DNA from: Xanthobacteraceae bacterium
GTDB lineage: Bacteria; Pseudomonadota; Alphaproteobacteria; Rhizobiales; Xanthobacteraceae
NCBI GenBank assembly: GCA_030037185.1
Contig: JASHRR010001457.1
Span: 1 to 7,915, forward strand
Reading direction: 5' to 3'
DNA: 7,915 nucleotides
This document shows positions 1-6,509 of the stretch, one piece after another. Every line of letters begins with the position of its first letter. The first letter of the stretch is position 1. The notes beneath the pieces were generated by a model. It did not search any database, was not told where the DNA came from, and worked only from the letters and a program-made list of their open reading frames with translations. The translations under genes and the position numbers were made by a program.

Positions 1-40
1 CAATTAGGAGAGGCAGACGGCGTGCGTGCATTGCGCAGAG

Positions 41-931
41 ATGAAAAATGGCGTCGAGTCATGAATAATCCGGGCTAAGATCGACGCGGCCCGCGCGCGC
101 GGTCTCGACATTACCGCAAACCAGTATCCCTACACGGCGATGGAGCACCCTTGGGCGCGGCTGTTTCCGAGCTGGGTGCAGAATATGCCGCGCAAAGACG
201 CCATTGCGATGCTCAAGGAGCGGGCGTTCCGCGACAAGATCAAGGCAGACCCGGAATTTGCCGAATACGTGAACGAGCATGGCGGCTGGGAGGGAATCAT
301 CGGCACGGTCTTCAATCGGCCCGACAACAGGCAATACGAAGGGAAATCGATTCTCGAAATCTCGCGGCTGCGCAAGCAGGATGATCCGGCCGAGACGTGC
401 TTCGACCTGGTAGTCGAGGAGGGCGCCTTCGTTCCCGGCGTGCATCACACCATGTCGGAAGACGACGTGCGATTTGTCATGCAGGTGCCGTGGGTGTCGA
501 TCGCGTCCGATGGCAGCGCGCTCAATTTGGCGGCGCCCGGCAAGCCGCATCCGCGAAGTTTCGGCACCAACGTGCGGGTACTCGGCAAGTATGTGCGCGA
601 CGAGAACGTGCTCCGGCTGGAAGAGGCCGTGCGCAAGATGACGTCGTTGCCGGCTCAGACGCTGAGACTGAAGGACCGCGGGCTCCTCAAGGAAGGCTAT
701 TGGGCCGATGTCGTCGTATTCGACCCCGCAACGGTGTCGGATACCGCCACCTATGAAAATCCGCAGCAATATGCCACGGGCGTGCCGTTCGTGCTCGTCA
801 ATGGCACGGTCGTGATCGACCACGGGGATCACACCGGCGCGCGGCCCGGAAAGGCCATCTATGGTCCGGGCAAGAGCAGCGGTGACAGGCCGAGGCGCGA
901 CAGTGCGGCGAGCGCCGAGAAATCGCCGTAG
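41..931 (+). pseudogene. N-acyl-D-amino-acid deacylase (D-aminoacylase family) remnant, C-terminal part
   Basis: Intact family members are zinc-dependent amidohydrolases of roughly 480-570 residues that remove the acyl group from N-acyl-D-amino acids. Here only the C-terminal part is left. The frame is open from 65 to the stop at 929-931 and starts with IDAARARGLDITANQYPYTA (83-139), a typical internal stretch of the family. Further family landmarks are HHTMSEDDV, SIASDGSALN (the Asp of SDG, codon 509-511, matches the catalytic/metal-site Asp) and KDRGLLKEGYWADVVVFDP near the end. An in-frame TGA at 62-64 closes the frame, but EKWRRVMN in another frame at about 44-67 looks like the preceding segment, so a frameshift lies near 66-70. 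The N-terminal HxH and Cys metal ligands are not in the window. The ATG at 140 has no ribosome binding site and sits inside a conserved motif, so it is not a natural start. The last 17 or so residues (after YGPGK) look non-homologous. Family assignment is strong; the exact substrate is unknown. Confidence 0.85.
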
Positions 932-999
932 AGCGCCGCTCGCTATCTCGGTATCGAGATTGACGTGCCATTGTGATTGTCAAGAAGATCGACGTCTGA
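932..999 (+). pseudogene. Tyrosine recombinase (integrase) C-terminal remnant
   Basis: Directly after the deacylase stop, the sequence reads SAARYLGIEID (932-964). After an indel it continues as IVKKIDV and a TGA (979-999). Many rhizobial site-specific integrases end with a segment like 'KIESTVRYLGIEVDDALAIAEKIDV', recalled here from family knowledge, which contains the catalytic Tyr of RYLG. AAA at 921-923 followed by AGC at 932 also fits the K-x-x-S spacing of that motif. Only about 25 residues remain, with a stop (929-931) and a frameshift inside the matched stretch, so this is non-functional. It suggests that a mobile element once ended here. The match is short, so confidence is moderate. 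Confidence 0.5.
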
Positions 1000-1675
1000 A
1001 GTGCCCGGGCCGGCCGCCTGTCAATCGTCGAAGAGGGCACAATTCGGGAAGTCCGTAGCTCGCGTCTTGGTTCTCCTGCAGTGAGCTGATGACGCCAACG
1101 CTCGCGACGGCTGGGCGGCCGAAATCGCGGGCAATAGCGACGCGGTGGAGTGCCGTAATGGTCGGGGATGCTGCTGATCGCGGACGCTGAGTTCCCTCGG
1201 CGGCCGCAAGACCTATGAACCTAGATCCGTGAGTTGAGACGCGGCGCGACTCAGCGGATCGTTGTTATCATTAGTGATGGGAACGAATCGCAGTGTTATC
1301 CGGGATCTCCCGACGGGTGAATGTCGGCTGGGCCTGTCGTGGCCGATACCTTCGCGGGCCGCATCCATCGATCCCGGCGACAGACTGCTCTGGAACAGCC
1401 CTTCGAGATGGTGCGATACCCGCTCCATTCGCGGGAAAGCGAATTACTGTCGTCCGCTGTCGTAGCTATGCTCACCAGCCACACTTCGAAATCGACGCGC
1501 CAGGTAACTATCGGATTCTGCTGCCGGCTTAGATAACTGAGCCCGCGCGCGGCGATCCTGCCGTTGCTGGAAGTCCCGCGACTGTCGTTTGACGCGCTTC
1601 GGGCGCTCTGCCGCCTAATTGATGCTCATCGGTCATCACCGTCGTCCCCAACGAGTCGGATAGACGGAGGTGAGC
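1000..1675. other. Unassigned region, no gene supported
   Basis: All frames are broken by stops at the density expected of non-coding or heavily decayed DNA, and none of the longer ORFs on either strand resembles a known family. One short stretch has a coding look: codons 1461-1529 read SYAHQPHFEIDAPGNYRILL and end in PA and a TAG (1530-1532), which could be the tail of a lost gene. I could not identify it. No terminator, repeat or RNA gene stands out. Confidence 0.5.
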
Positions 1676-1780
1676 ATGGACCAATGTCACCCGCGGCAGC
1701 AACTCGATTTACTCGCGTTGGCAGAGGGCAGTGCCTGCTGTGCTCACCGCAACCCCGAAAGCTCGGTGGTGTGCGCCTAG
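1676..1780 (+). CDS. Candidate small Cys-containing protein, 34 aa; frame continues past the amber codon
   Basis: Function not recognised. A textbook ribosome binding site, GGAGGTGA (1666-1673), precedes the ATG at 1676 with five bases between GGAGG and the start. The 34-residue product begins MDQCHPRQQLDLLALAEG and has four cysteines (positions 4, 21, 22, 33). It ends at TAG 1778-1780. The same frame stays open for 36 more codons (TGCNRFNHALSANHQNTLMA and onward) to a TAA at 1889-1891. The whole could therefore be a 71-codon gene broken by one stop, or simply a short ORF. There is no membrane segment or signal peptide. The overlapping 103-residue frame at 1564-1875 lacks a comparable ribosome binding site. 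This is the best-supported start in an otherwise empty 1.7 kb, but the length is small enough for chance. Confidence 0.3.
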   Translation: MDQCHPRQQLDLLALAEGSACCAHRNPESSVVCA

Positions 1781-1891
1781 ACCGGATGCAACCGATTCAA
1801 TCACGCGCTCAGCGCAAATCATCAGAATACGTTAATGGCATTGCCAGCTGCGCAAAGTCGACTCAAAGCCGATAGACCCATTTATCGTTAA

Positions 1892-2480
1892 CACTTCGTG
1901 AAGGTGCTCTGTTGGTACATGCGGCTTGCCGATGCTGCCGTGCGATATGTCGCAGTGAGCTCGCCGCGGGATCGAAGGGCTTGTCGCAACGCGCAAAGAA
2001 GCGGCGAGGGAAGGGGATGGCGACAAGGGATATCAGGATTAATGGATTAGTAGAATTAAACAGGTTTTGGTCAGCCTCCAGCCGCACAATAGCGCCATTC
2101 GCAGGTCACTTCTGTAATCGTATGGGAGGTCGAACATAGACCCCATTAGTACGAGCGAGGTTGCCGGCTCAGCCTAGCTGCGGGAGGCGTTAGCAAAGAA
2201 ATGTGCGCGGAATTTGTCGGAAGAATTTCGACGATCAAGCGCTCTCGGCTTATCGTATGTGCTTTCCAGGACCTATCGGCGAAAATGCTGAGTCGTCTGC
2301 TCGAGTCGCTTGTACTTTGTGCATTCGGCGAAATAGCGCACGCACACTCGTCGCCATGTGCCCGGCGTGATGACCGCACTTTCCATTGGAGCCGCATCGT
2401 CCTTCGCAGCTTCTTATTCGGCCACAAAAGGCTTCGGTCCGCGATGGGGCTTTCACCGCCATCACTGAGACGCGGCGAGT
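1892..2480. other. Unassigned region, no gene supported
   Basis: ORFs of 60-180 codons exist on both strands, including a long minus-strand frame over 2146-2685. Their compositions are irregular (rich in Arg, Ser and Cys), they lack convincing ribosome binding sites, and I recognise no domain. The stretch around 2020-2075 is noticeably richer in A+T than its surroundings. I see no RNA gene, repeat or terminator here. Confidence 0.5.
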
Positions 2481-2609
2481 TCATTTCCTCCGCCACACCT
2501 CCTCGTACCGCTTCTTGAAGGCGGCCTTCGGGGCAATCGGAGCACGATATTGGAGAGGAAGTATACCGAGTGCTTTCGCGCGAGCGTCTACGAACCATGG
2601 CAGCAACAT
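2481..2609 (-). CDS. Candidate small basic protein, 42 aa, unknown function
   Basis: On the minus strand an ATG (2607-2609) is preceded by a G-rich ribosome binding site (AGGGGGAG, six bases upstream of the ATG) and opens a 42-codon frame ending in TGA (2483-2481). The product starts MLLPWFVDARAKALGILPLQ and ends APKAAFKKRYEEVWRRK. This composition, a short hydrophobic start followed by a Lys/Arg-rich amphipathic tail with no rare-residue clutter, looks like genuine protein. The competing longer minus-strand frame across the same bases does not. The frame is open further upstream to another ATG at 2658-2660 (59 residues), but that start has no good ribosome binding site. It could be a small intact gene or the C-terminal fragment of a lost one. 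I do not recognise a family. Confidence 0.4.
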   Translation of the reverse strand: MLLPWFVDARAKALGILPLQYRAPIAPKAAFKKRYEEVWRRK

Positions 2610-2773
2610 GCTGATCTCCCCCTGGAGAGAATGCCGAGGCGCAGATATTTTGCTCGGCATTCGAGCACTGATCGATGGCCGCCAAAGTTCATCTTGCGTC
2701 CTTGAGGGGCGGCTCGAAAGGTATTGCTCGAGTTCAAGAGCTAAGTCGAACCTGGAACAGAGAGGACTGAGAG

Positions 2774-3067
2774 ATGAAAAACGTCATTTACGACGCCACC
2801 ATTATCCGCGCTGCAAACGCAGAGGACGGCGAGACGCCGCACAAGATCTGGCTAACCGAAGAAATCAATGGTTACGCCATCTGGGAAACGTCCTGCGACC
2901 TTCGCGGCGGCAAGCCAGTTGAGTGGTACTACCAGCGCAACGATGCAATCGAAGCCGCGGTGGCGCTTGCGGATGATCGCCGGGCGCGTCGCCTTCTTGT
3001 TCGTGAAGATGAAACTCGAAGGGCTTTCCTCCTGGTCCAAGCCGCAGAATCAATGAAGGAGGACTGA
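2774..3067 (+). CDS. Hypothetical protein, 97 aa, unknown function
   Basis: Not recognised. The ATG at 2774 follows AGAGGA (2761-2766) with seven bases of spacing, a good ribosome binding site. The 97-residue product is soluble in character, with no signal peptide, transmembrane stretch or cysteine pair. It reads as a compact alpha/beta protein: an N-terminal strand-like part (KNVIYDATIIRAA), a central aromatic segment (NGYAIWETSCD, VEWYYQRNDA), then a charged helix (AIEAAVALADDRRARRLLV) and an acidic end (SMKED). Composition and codon use look like a real gene, and it is one of only three clean ones in the window. No other gene is close enough to form an operon; on both sides are hundreds of bases of unassigned sequence. 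After its stop the same frame resumes as VHEGGEWRTAKTKEERRSAV (from 3080), which may be a remnant of a second small gene or a lost C-terminal extension. Confidence 0.75.
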   Translation: MKNVIYDATIIRAANAEDGETPHKIWLTEEINGYAIWETSCDLRGGKPVEWYYQRNDAIEAAVALADDRRARRLLVREDETRRAFLLVQAAESMKED

Positions 3068-4132
3068 AAGATATAGCCTGTCCATGAAGGCGGCGAGTGG
3101 CGCACAGCCAAGACCAAGGAGGAACGCCGGAGCGCCGTCCTCGATATCGATTCTGACTCGCGTACTACGCTGGCGGCGATTCCCCTCGCCTATCGATCGA
3201 GAGCAAGATTGATCGCTCCTTCTCGCCTGTAAGCTTGAGAAGGGCGGCGACCAGTGCGCCAAGGCAAGCCGAAAATGGCTGCGTCGTCCCGATGCCCGCG
3301 GTAAAGGAAACTGCGCTGCTCCTCGGCTGGGCTGCCTGAATCACAGAGTCCGTTGGACCGTGCGCCGGGATCGCGATCCTCTTCGGAGCGATGATTTCCA
3401 AAAAGATTACAAGCGTTTTTGTAGTCTGAAAAAATTGAGCAGTTTGGGTGTGCAGCGGCGGCCTGCACTGTCCGGCGGTAGAGCCGGTGCGCGTCAAAAT
3501 GGGATCGTCTATGTTCCATGCATTACGGAACAACTAGCGTCCACTCTTCAGACACGCGTTTAGCCGCCCGCTCTCATCGCCCAAGATCTCAACAATTCTG
3601 ACCAATTGGCGATGAGTCCCTCGTCTATTCAGACGACCGGGTTCTTGCGGGCCTTCCACAAGCCTGACGAACACGAAAGACCTTTCCAGGATGACAAGAC
3701 GCGTGGAAAGGTGGGAGGTTCCAGGTCAACGCAGTCGAATGGGCTCTTGCGCTGCGCAGAGGGATAGACTCCAAGCATCGGCGGCCGAACTGCGCTTCCC
3801 GTAACCACGAACCGCGCGTTGAGCAAAGCTGCGTCGAATAACAAACGTGCCCGCGGCGGCTTCGTTCGCGCGAAGCGATTCTAGACCACTTCGAAATCGG
3901 AGAAACCGTTCTCTCAGGGCGCGGGCAATGGCTTGCGGACCCTACGGTTTTCGCACGAACGATGTTTCTGTTAGGCGCGGCGAGAGTTCTTTGAAGCTCG
4001 GTTTGCCCACCCATTGAGAAAACTCCGTAGCAGCCGACGGTTCCGGCCAGTAGGACGTGCTGTTCCCCAATCGAACACATGTTGTATAGATGCTTTATGC
4101 TTTGACGGGTCGAGGTAAAATCTGTCGGGCGG
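3068..4132. other. Unassigned region, no intact gene
   Basis: Long ORFs lie mainly on the minus strand (3165-3533 and 3625-4392), but the right-hand one is antisense to the dead channel that follows, and none shows a known domain. Plus-strand fragments with some coding character are VHEGGEWRTAKTKEERRSAV at 3080-3139 and DHFEIGETVLSGRGQWLADP at 3884-3943, the latter in the same frame as the channel remnant but unlike its family. A stem of nine pairs with one G-T (3404-3412 with 3419-3427) is followed by a T run when read on the minus strand. Its stem is A/T-rich, so a terminator is doubtful. Confidence 0.5.
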
Positions 4133-4381
4133 ATGAAGGCTTCAGGCGCGACTCTGATGAGCGCTACGTTCGTCCATTTTGCGGAACGCGAGGCGCAGCC
4201 AGACAAGTTTGGCACCATTTCGGATGCCATGTGGTAGTCGATCGTGACACTCGGGACTATCGGATACCGTGACGTGGTGCCGATAACGCCGCTTGGCAAA
4301 GTGATGGGGGCGATGACCATCTTGTGGGGGCTAGTCAGAATCGCGCTGCCGGTCGGTATTGTCGCGACATGGCACTTGTAA
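4133..4381 (+). pseudogene. Voltage-gated type potassium channel remnant (pore region)
   Basis: The frame 4133-4381 reproduces the pore of bacterial six-helix K+ channels (Ion_trans family, including the cyclic-nucleotide-gated type such as MlotiK1). It has the end of helix S5 and the turret (ATFVHFAEREAQPDKFGTIS), the pore helix (DAMW-stop-SIVTL), the filter, and then VVPITPLGKVMGAMTILWGL and VRIALPVGIVAT of S6. In living members the pore helix reads MWWSIVTLTTVGYGD. Here the second Trp codon is TAG (4235-4237). The filter is GTIGYRD (4253-4273), with the essential second Gly replaced by Arg (CGT, 4268-4270). The frame ends at TAA 4379-4381 just after S6, and I could not find the upstream S1-S4 or any downstream nucleotide-binding domain. 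The product would be non-conducting, and even a read-through protein would have a ruined filter. Identification is strong; the sub-family is inferred. Confidence 0.87.
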
Positions 4382-4842
4382 ATGGCTAGCATCTTGGACT
4401 GTAAATCCGTGCCGGACCATTATGTCGACAAGCAGCTGTCCGATTTCGCCGCACAACCAGGATTGGGGGGTGGCACCCGGCCGCTGGTCGCGACCGGATG
4501 GGGGACCTCAAGCGTGCGGCCGGCAAGCATCCACACTGGCCCGTGGCGTATTCCGGCTCGTGGCCGGACATGTGCGATCGAGGTTCTGCCAGTTTTCTGG
4601 CGAGCCTTCGACCAGCAACCACCGGTGTACGCGCCACGATACAGCGTTGTGGCAGGTGAGCAAGTTCTTTGGGCTGACGATAGCGTTTAATGATCTGCGC
4701 GTGCCTACAAAAAGCTTTCCTCTAGGAACTCAGCAGTTGATTGAGTTGTCACCGATCGGTGCGGCATGCGGCGTTTGCGCAGGATCAATGTTCGGCGGCT
4801 TTCAATCTGTACAAAGGGAAAAAGTTAACAGGGAGCTTATCT
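4382..4842. other. Unassigned region between the channel remnant and the CBS gene
   Basis: A 102-codon plus-strand frame (4382-4690) begins on the base after the channel's stop, but it does not resemble the linker or cyclic-nucleotide-binding domain expected there and has no ribosome binding site. Another frame (4359-4895) simply runs on into the CBS gene out of phase. The final 100 or so bases (4700-4842) must hold the CBS gene promoter. They are richer in A+T, but I could not pick out a convincing -35/-10 pair. Confidence 0.5.
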
Positions 4843-5535
4843 ATGAATGCGTCGGCGATTATGGTGTCCGATGTCATCACAGTGAAACCACATGATACCG
4901 TTCAGGACGTTGCCGGACTCCTTGTGGTGAACTGCATCAGTGCAGTGCCGGTGGTCGATGAATCCGGTAGCATTGTCGGCATTGTCAGCGAAGGCGACCT
5001 GCTCCGGCGCGTGGAAAATCGCACCGCGCACGAGCGTCCGTGGTGGTTGAAGCTGCTGATGGGCCGGGAACTCCTTGCAGCTGAATTCATCAGGGAGTAC
5101 GGACGCAAGGTCGCCGACGTAATGACGCGCGAAGTCATCTCGGCAGAGCCAGATACCCCAATCGCCGACATTGCGTCGCTGCTCGAGCGTCATCGGATCA
5201 AGCGCGTGCCGATCATCCAGGACGGCAAGATCGTCGGCATTGTGAGCCGGGCGAATCTCATTCAAGCGCTAGCAGTGTGCCGTAACAAATCGCTCGAACC
5301 CCAAACGGTCGCCGACGCGGAGTTGCGGGACAAGCTCATCTCACGTCTCAAGGCAGAGCCCTGGGTCAGGCCGAGCTTGGTCAACGTAACCGTCGCCGAC
5401 GGGATGGTGGATTTGTGGGGAATTGTTGATTCTCCGACCGAAAAGCAAGCGCTGCGAGTGGCAGTCGAGGTCACGCCAGGGGTCAAGGCTGTCAACGATA
5501 ATGTCCTCGTGCGTCCCGCGGGAACAGGCGGGTAG
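4843..5535 (+). CDS. CBS-CBS-BON domain protein
   Basis: A 230-residue soluble protein. The first CBS motif spans about residues 7-56 (VSDVITVKPHDTVQDVAGLL, then VPVVDESGSIVGIVSEGDLL). The second spans about 90-143 (VADVMTREVISAEPDTPIAD, then RVPIIQDGKIVGIVSRANLI). A BON domain covers about 158-225 (DKLISRLKAEPWV, NVTVADGMVDLWGIVDSPTE, VKAVNDNV). Paired CBS motifs form a Bateman module that usually binds adenine nucleotides and senses energy or ionic state; BON domains bind phospholipid or partner proteins. This architecture is common in alphaproteobacteria, where its target is not established. The ATG at 4843 is chosen because GGGAG (4831-4835) lies seven bases upstream; a TTG at 4741 would add 34 unlike residues. 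The gene is fully intact although its neighbours are broken, which suggests selection still acts on it. Its proximity to channel and metal-pump remnants suggests, but does not prove, a former role in ion or stress control. Confidence 0.93.
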   Translation: MNASAIMVSDVITVKPHDTVQDVAGLLVVNCISAVPVVDESGSIVGIVSEGDLLRRVENRTAHERPWWLKLLMGRELLAAEFIREYGRKVADVMTREVISAEPDTPIADIASLLERHRIKRVPIIQDGKIVGIVSRANLIQALAVCRNKSLEPQTVADAELRDKLISRLKAEPWVRPSLVNVTVADGMVDLWGIVDSPTEKQALRVAVEVTPGVKAVNDNVLVRPAGTGG

Positions 5536-5562
5536 AACTTCACCAGCTTGAGATTACCATGA

Positions 5563-5577
5563 ATCGGCGGGGCCGAT
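5563..5577. other. Short hairpin downstream of the CBS-BON gene
   Basis: ATCGGC and GCCGAT form a perfect six-base inverted repeat around a GGG loop, 28 bases after the CBS-BON stop codon. No T run follows on either strand, so it is not a standard intrinsic terminator. It may still act as an RNA 3' end-protecting hairpin, or be chance. Confidence 0.25.
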
Positions 5578-5713
5578 CATGACTGGCGGATCGTGGATTG
5601 CTGCCGCAATCTTCACGGTTTCTGCGCTGGGCCGTAGCGTTCGCTGGTGGCTTGCTTGCGGCTGCCACTCGAGGTGTGTGCAAGAAATGGAAGCCGGAAA
5701 CGGGGAGGGTGAA

Positions 5714-5933
5714 ATGAACTTGAAGGTTGGAATAATCGATGTGTCCGAGCCATCATTGGCCTGCTCCTGAGCGATTCGCTTTGGTTTTCCCAGCACGGGA
5801 TGGAACTGGGGCGGCTGGATCGGCATTGGTCCAATCGTTATAGACGTGATCGGATAACTGCCCGGCTTACAGCCTGTTCGGCTTCTTCTCCTGCTCTGTG
5901 GGGCCCTTCAGCATTGAGCGTAGGCAAGTCTAA
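5714..5933 (+). pseudogene. DUF2892 (YgaP-like membrane) protein, broken by three indels
   Basis: DUF2892 proteins are small (about 60-70 residues) inner-membrane proteins with two helices and a Cys-Pro motif near the end (for example G-x-CPLY-x-LLG). Three frames together give one. The first is MNLKVGIID (5714-5740), with a strong ribosome binding site, GGGGAGGG (5702-5709). The second, after a one-base loss near 5741, is VRAIIGLLLSDSLWFSQHGM (5743-5802). The third, after an extra G near 5803, is NWGGWIGIGPIVIDVIG (5804-5854). After an extra A near 5856 (GGATAACTGC in place of GGATACTGC), the frame ends CPAYSLFGFFSCSV and runs to TAA 5931-5933. Removing the three indels restores helix 1, helix 2 and the CPAYSLFGF motif in the right order and spacing. 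The stop lies only 17 bases before the AhpD-like start, so the two were probably co-transcribed. Identification is good; its biochemical role is not established in the family. Confidence 0.8.
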
Positions 5934-5950
5934 TATCGGAGGTGACCCCA

Positions 5951-6301
5951 ATGAAGAGTTGGCCAGAGACCACAATTGAGCTCACTGCACAGCTGCGCAA
6001 TTTGCGCGGCGGTGCGCCGGAAGTGATGAAGGCGTTTGCCAACATTGCCCAATTAGCCCTCGCTCCGAAGGCCCTAGACCGCAAGACAAAGGAACTCATC
6101 GCTGTTGGTATCTCAGTTGCAATAAGATGCGATGACTGCATCGGATTTCACGTAAAAGCGGCGCTCGAGCAAGGTGCTTCGCGGGAGGAAGTGATCGAAG
6201 CGCTTGCGATGGCAATCTACATGGGTGCTGGTCCGTCGGTGATGTATGCGACCCACGCCCTCGAAGCATACGCACAGTTTGCGAGTCGCAACGCAAGCTG
6301 A
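5951..6301 (+). CDS. Carboxymuconolactone decarboxylase / AhpD-like family protein
   Basis: A 116-residue all-helical protein of the CMD/AhpD fold. The diagnostic segment is RKTKELIAVGISVAIRCDDC followed by IGFH (residues 44-67), with the C-x-x-C pair at Cys60 and Cys63 and a His at 67. After it comes the usual AALEQGASREEVIEALAMAI helix pair and a terminal helix (ALEAYAQF). In AhpD the two cysteines perform disulfide/peroxide chemistry and the His takes part in proton relay. Family members with this spacing are usually called alkylhydroperoxidase-like, although many are untested, and the name 'carboxymuconolactone decarboxylase' is a fold label rather than an activity. The start at ATG 5951 is set by GGAGG (5938-5942) eight bases upstream; a GTG at 5942 overlaps that site and is unlikely. 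Length is normal and all key residues are present, so the gene looks functional. Its nearest neighbour upstream is the dead DUF2892 gene. Confidence 0.93.
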   Translation: MKSWPETTIELTAQLRNLRGGAPEVMKAFANIAQLALAPKALDRKTKELIAVGISVAIRCDDCIGFHVKAALEQGASREEVIEALAMAIYMGAGPSVMYATHALEAYAQFASRNAS

Positions 6302-6509
6302 GACCGACATCAACCTCGAGTGATACGTTCGTGAGCGTCACATCTAGCGCGTCTGCAATGCCAGCGTGAAGGCCGAGTCCAGTGAGCACCCGAAGGCCGG
6401 CGTGTAGCGGCATCAAAATCGTGGACGCTTAGCGATGATAATTGCTTGACCGACGCGAACGAGCCGGTTCTCGCTAGAACCGGTCGACCTTCGATGAGGC
6501 GCTGGCGCG
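6302..6509. other. Short unassigned region with a perfect inverted repeat
   Basis: This is the gap between the convergent AhpD-like gene and the ATPase remnant. On the minus strand a reading such as MPLHAGLRVLTGLGLHAGIA (from 6413 downward) has some hydrophobic character, but it does not match the C-terminal membrane helices expected of a P-type ATPase. The only clear element is the hairpin at 6464-6483. Confidence 0.4.
6464..6483. repeat. Perfect 8-bp inverted repeat between convergent genes
   Basis: CCGGTTCT (6464-6471), a CGCT loop, then AGAACCGG (6476-6483) form a perfect eight-pair stem. It lies between the AhpD-like gene on the plus strand and the end of the ATPase remnant on the minus strand, where a shared transcription terminator would be expected. 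It lacks a T run in either direction, so intrinsic termination is uncertain. A palindromic protein-binding site is the alternative. Confidence 0.45.

Noticed and set aside
59..832. Long minus-strand ORF of 257 codons opposite the deacylase remnant.
   Set aside because: It is the antisense shadow of a clearly homologous plus-strand protein; its His/Arg-rich composition matches no family.
1564..1875. Plus-strand ORF of 103 codons.
   Set aside because: No ribosome binding site at its start and no recognisable domain; the frame starting at 1676 has much the better start signal over the same bases.
2146..2685. Minus-strand ORF of 179 codons and the overlapping plus-strand ORF at 2386-2922.
   Set aside because: Both have irregular, Arg/Ser/Cys-rich composition and no recognisable domain; a third frame (2481-2609, minus) is more protein-like over part of the same bases.
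3404..3427. Stem of nine pairs (one G-T) with T and A runs, possible terminator.
   Set aside because: The stem is A/T-rich and weak, and no supported gene ends nearby on the strand where the T run would follow.
3625..4392. Minus-strand ORF of 255 codons.
   Set aside because: Its right part is exactly antisense to the potassium channel pore (TIGYRD and PLGK on the plus strand), and the rest is low-complexity Ser/Arg-rich with no ribosome binding site.
4390..4420. CTTGGACTGTAAATCCG resembles the anticodon arm of a tRNA-Tyr.
   Set aside because: The arm pairs poorly and no acceptor stem, D arm or T arm (GGTTCGAATCC type) surrounds it, so it is neither a tRNA nor a clear attachment-site fragment.
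4741..4842. A TTG start giving the CBS-BON protein 34 extra N-terminal residues.
   Set aside because: There is no ribosome binding site at 4741, the extra residues look like translated leader, and GGGAG is well placed before ATG 4843.
4359..4895. Plus-strand ORF of 178 codons.
   Set aside because: It starts out of phase within the channel remnant and overlaps the start of the CBS gene in another frame; no domain seen.
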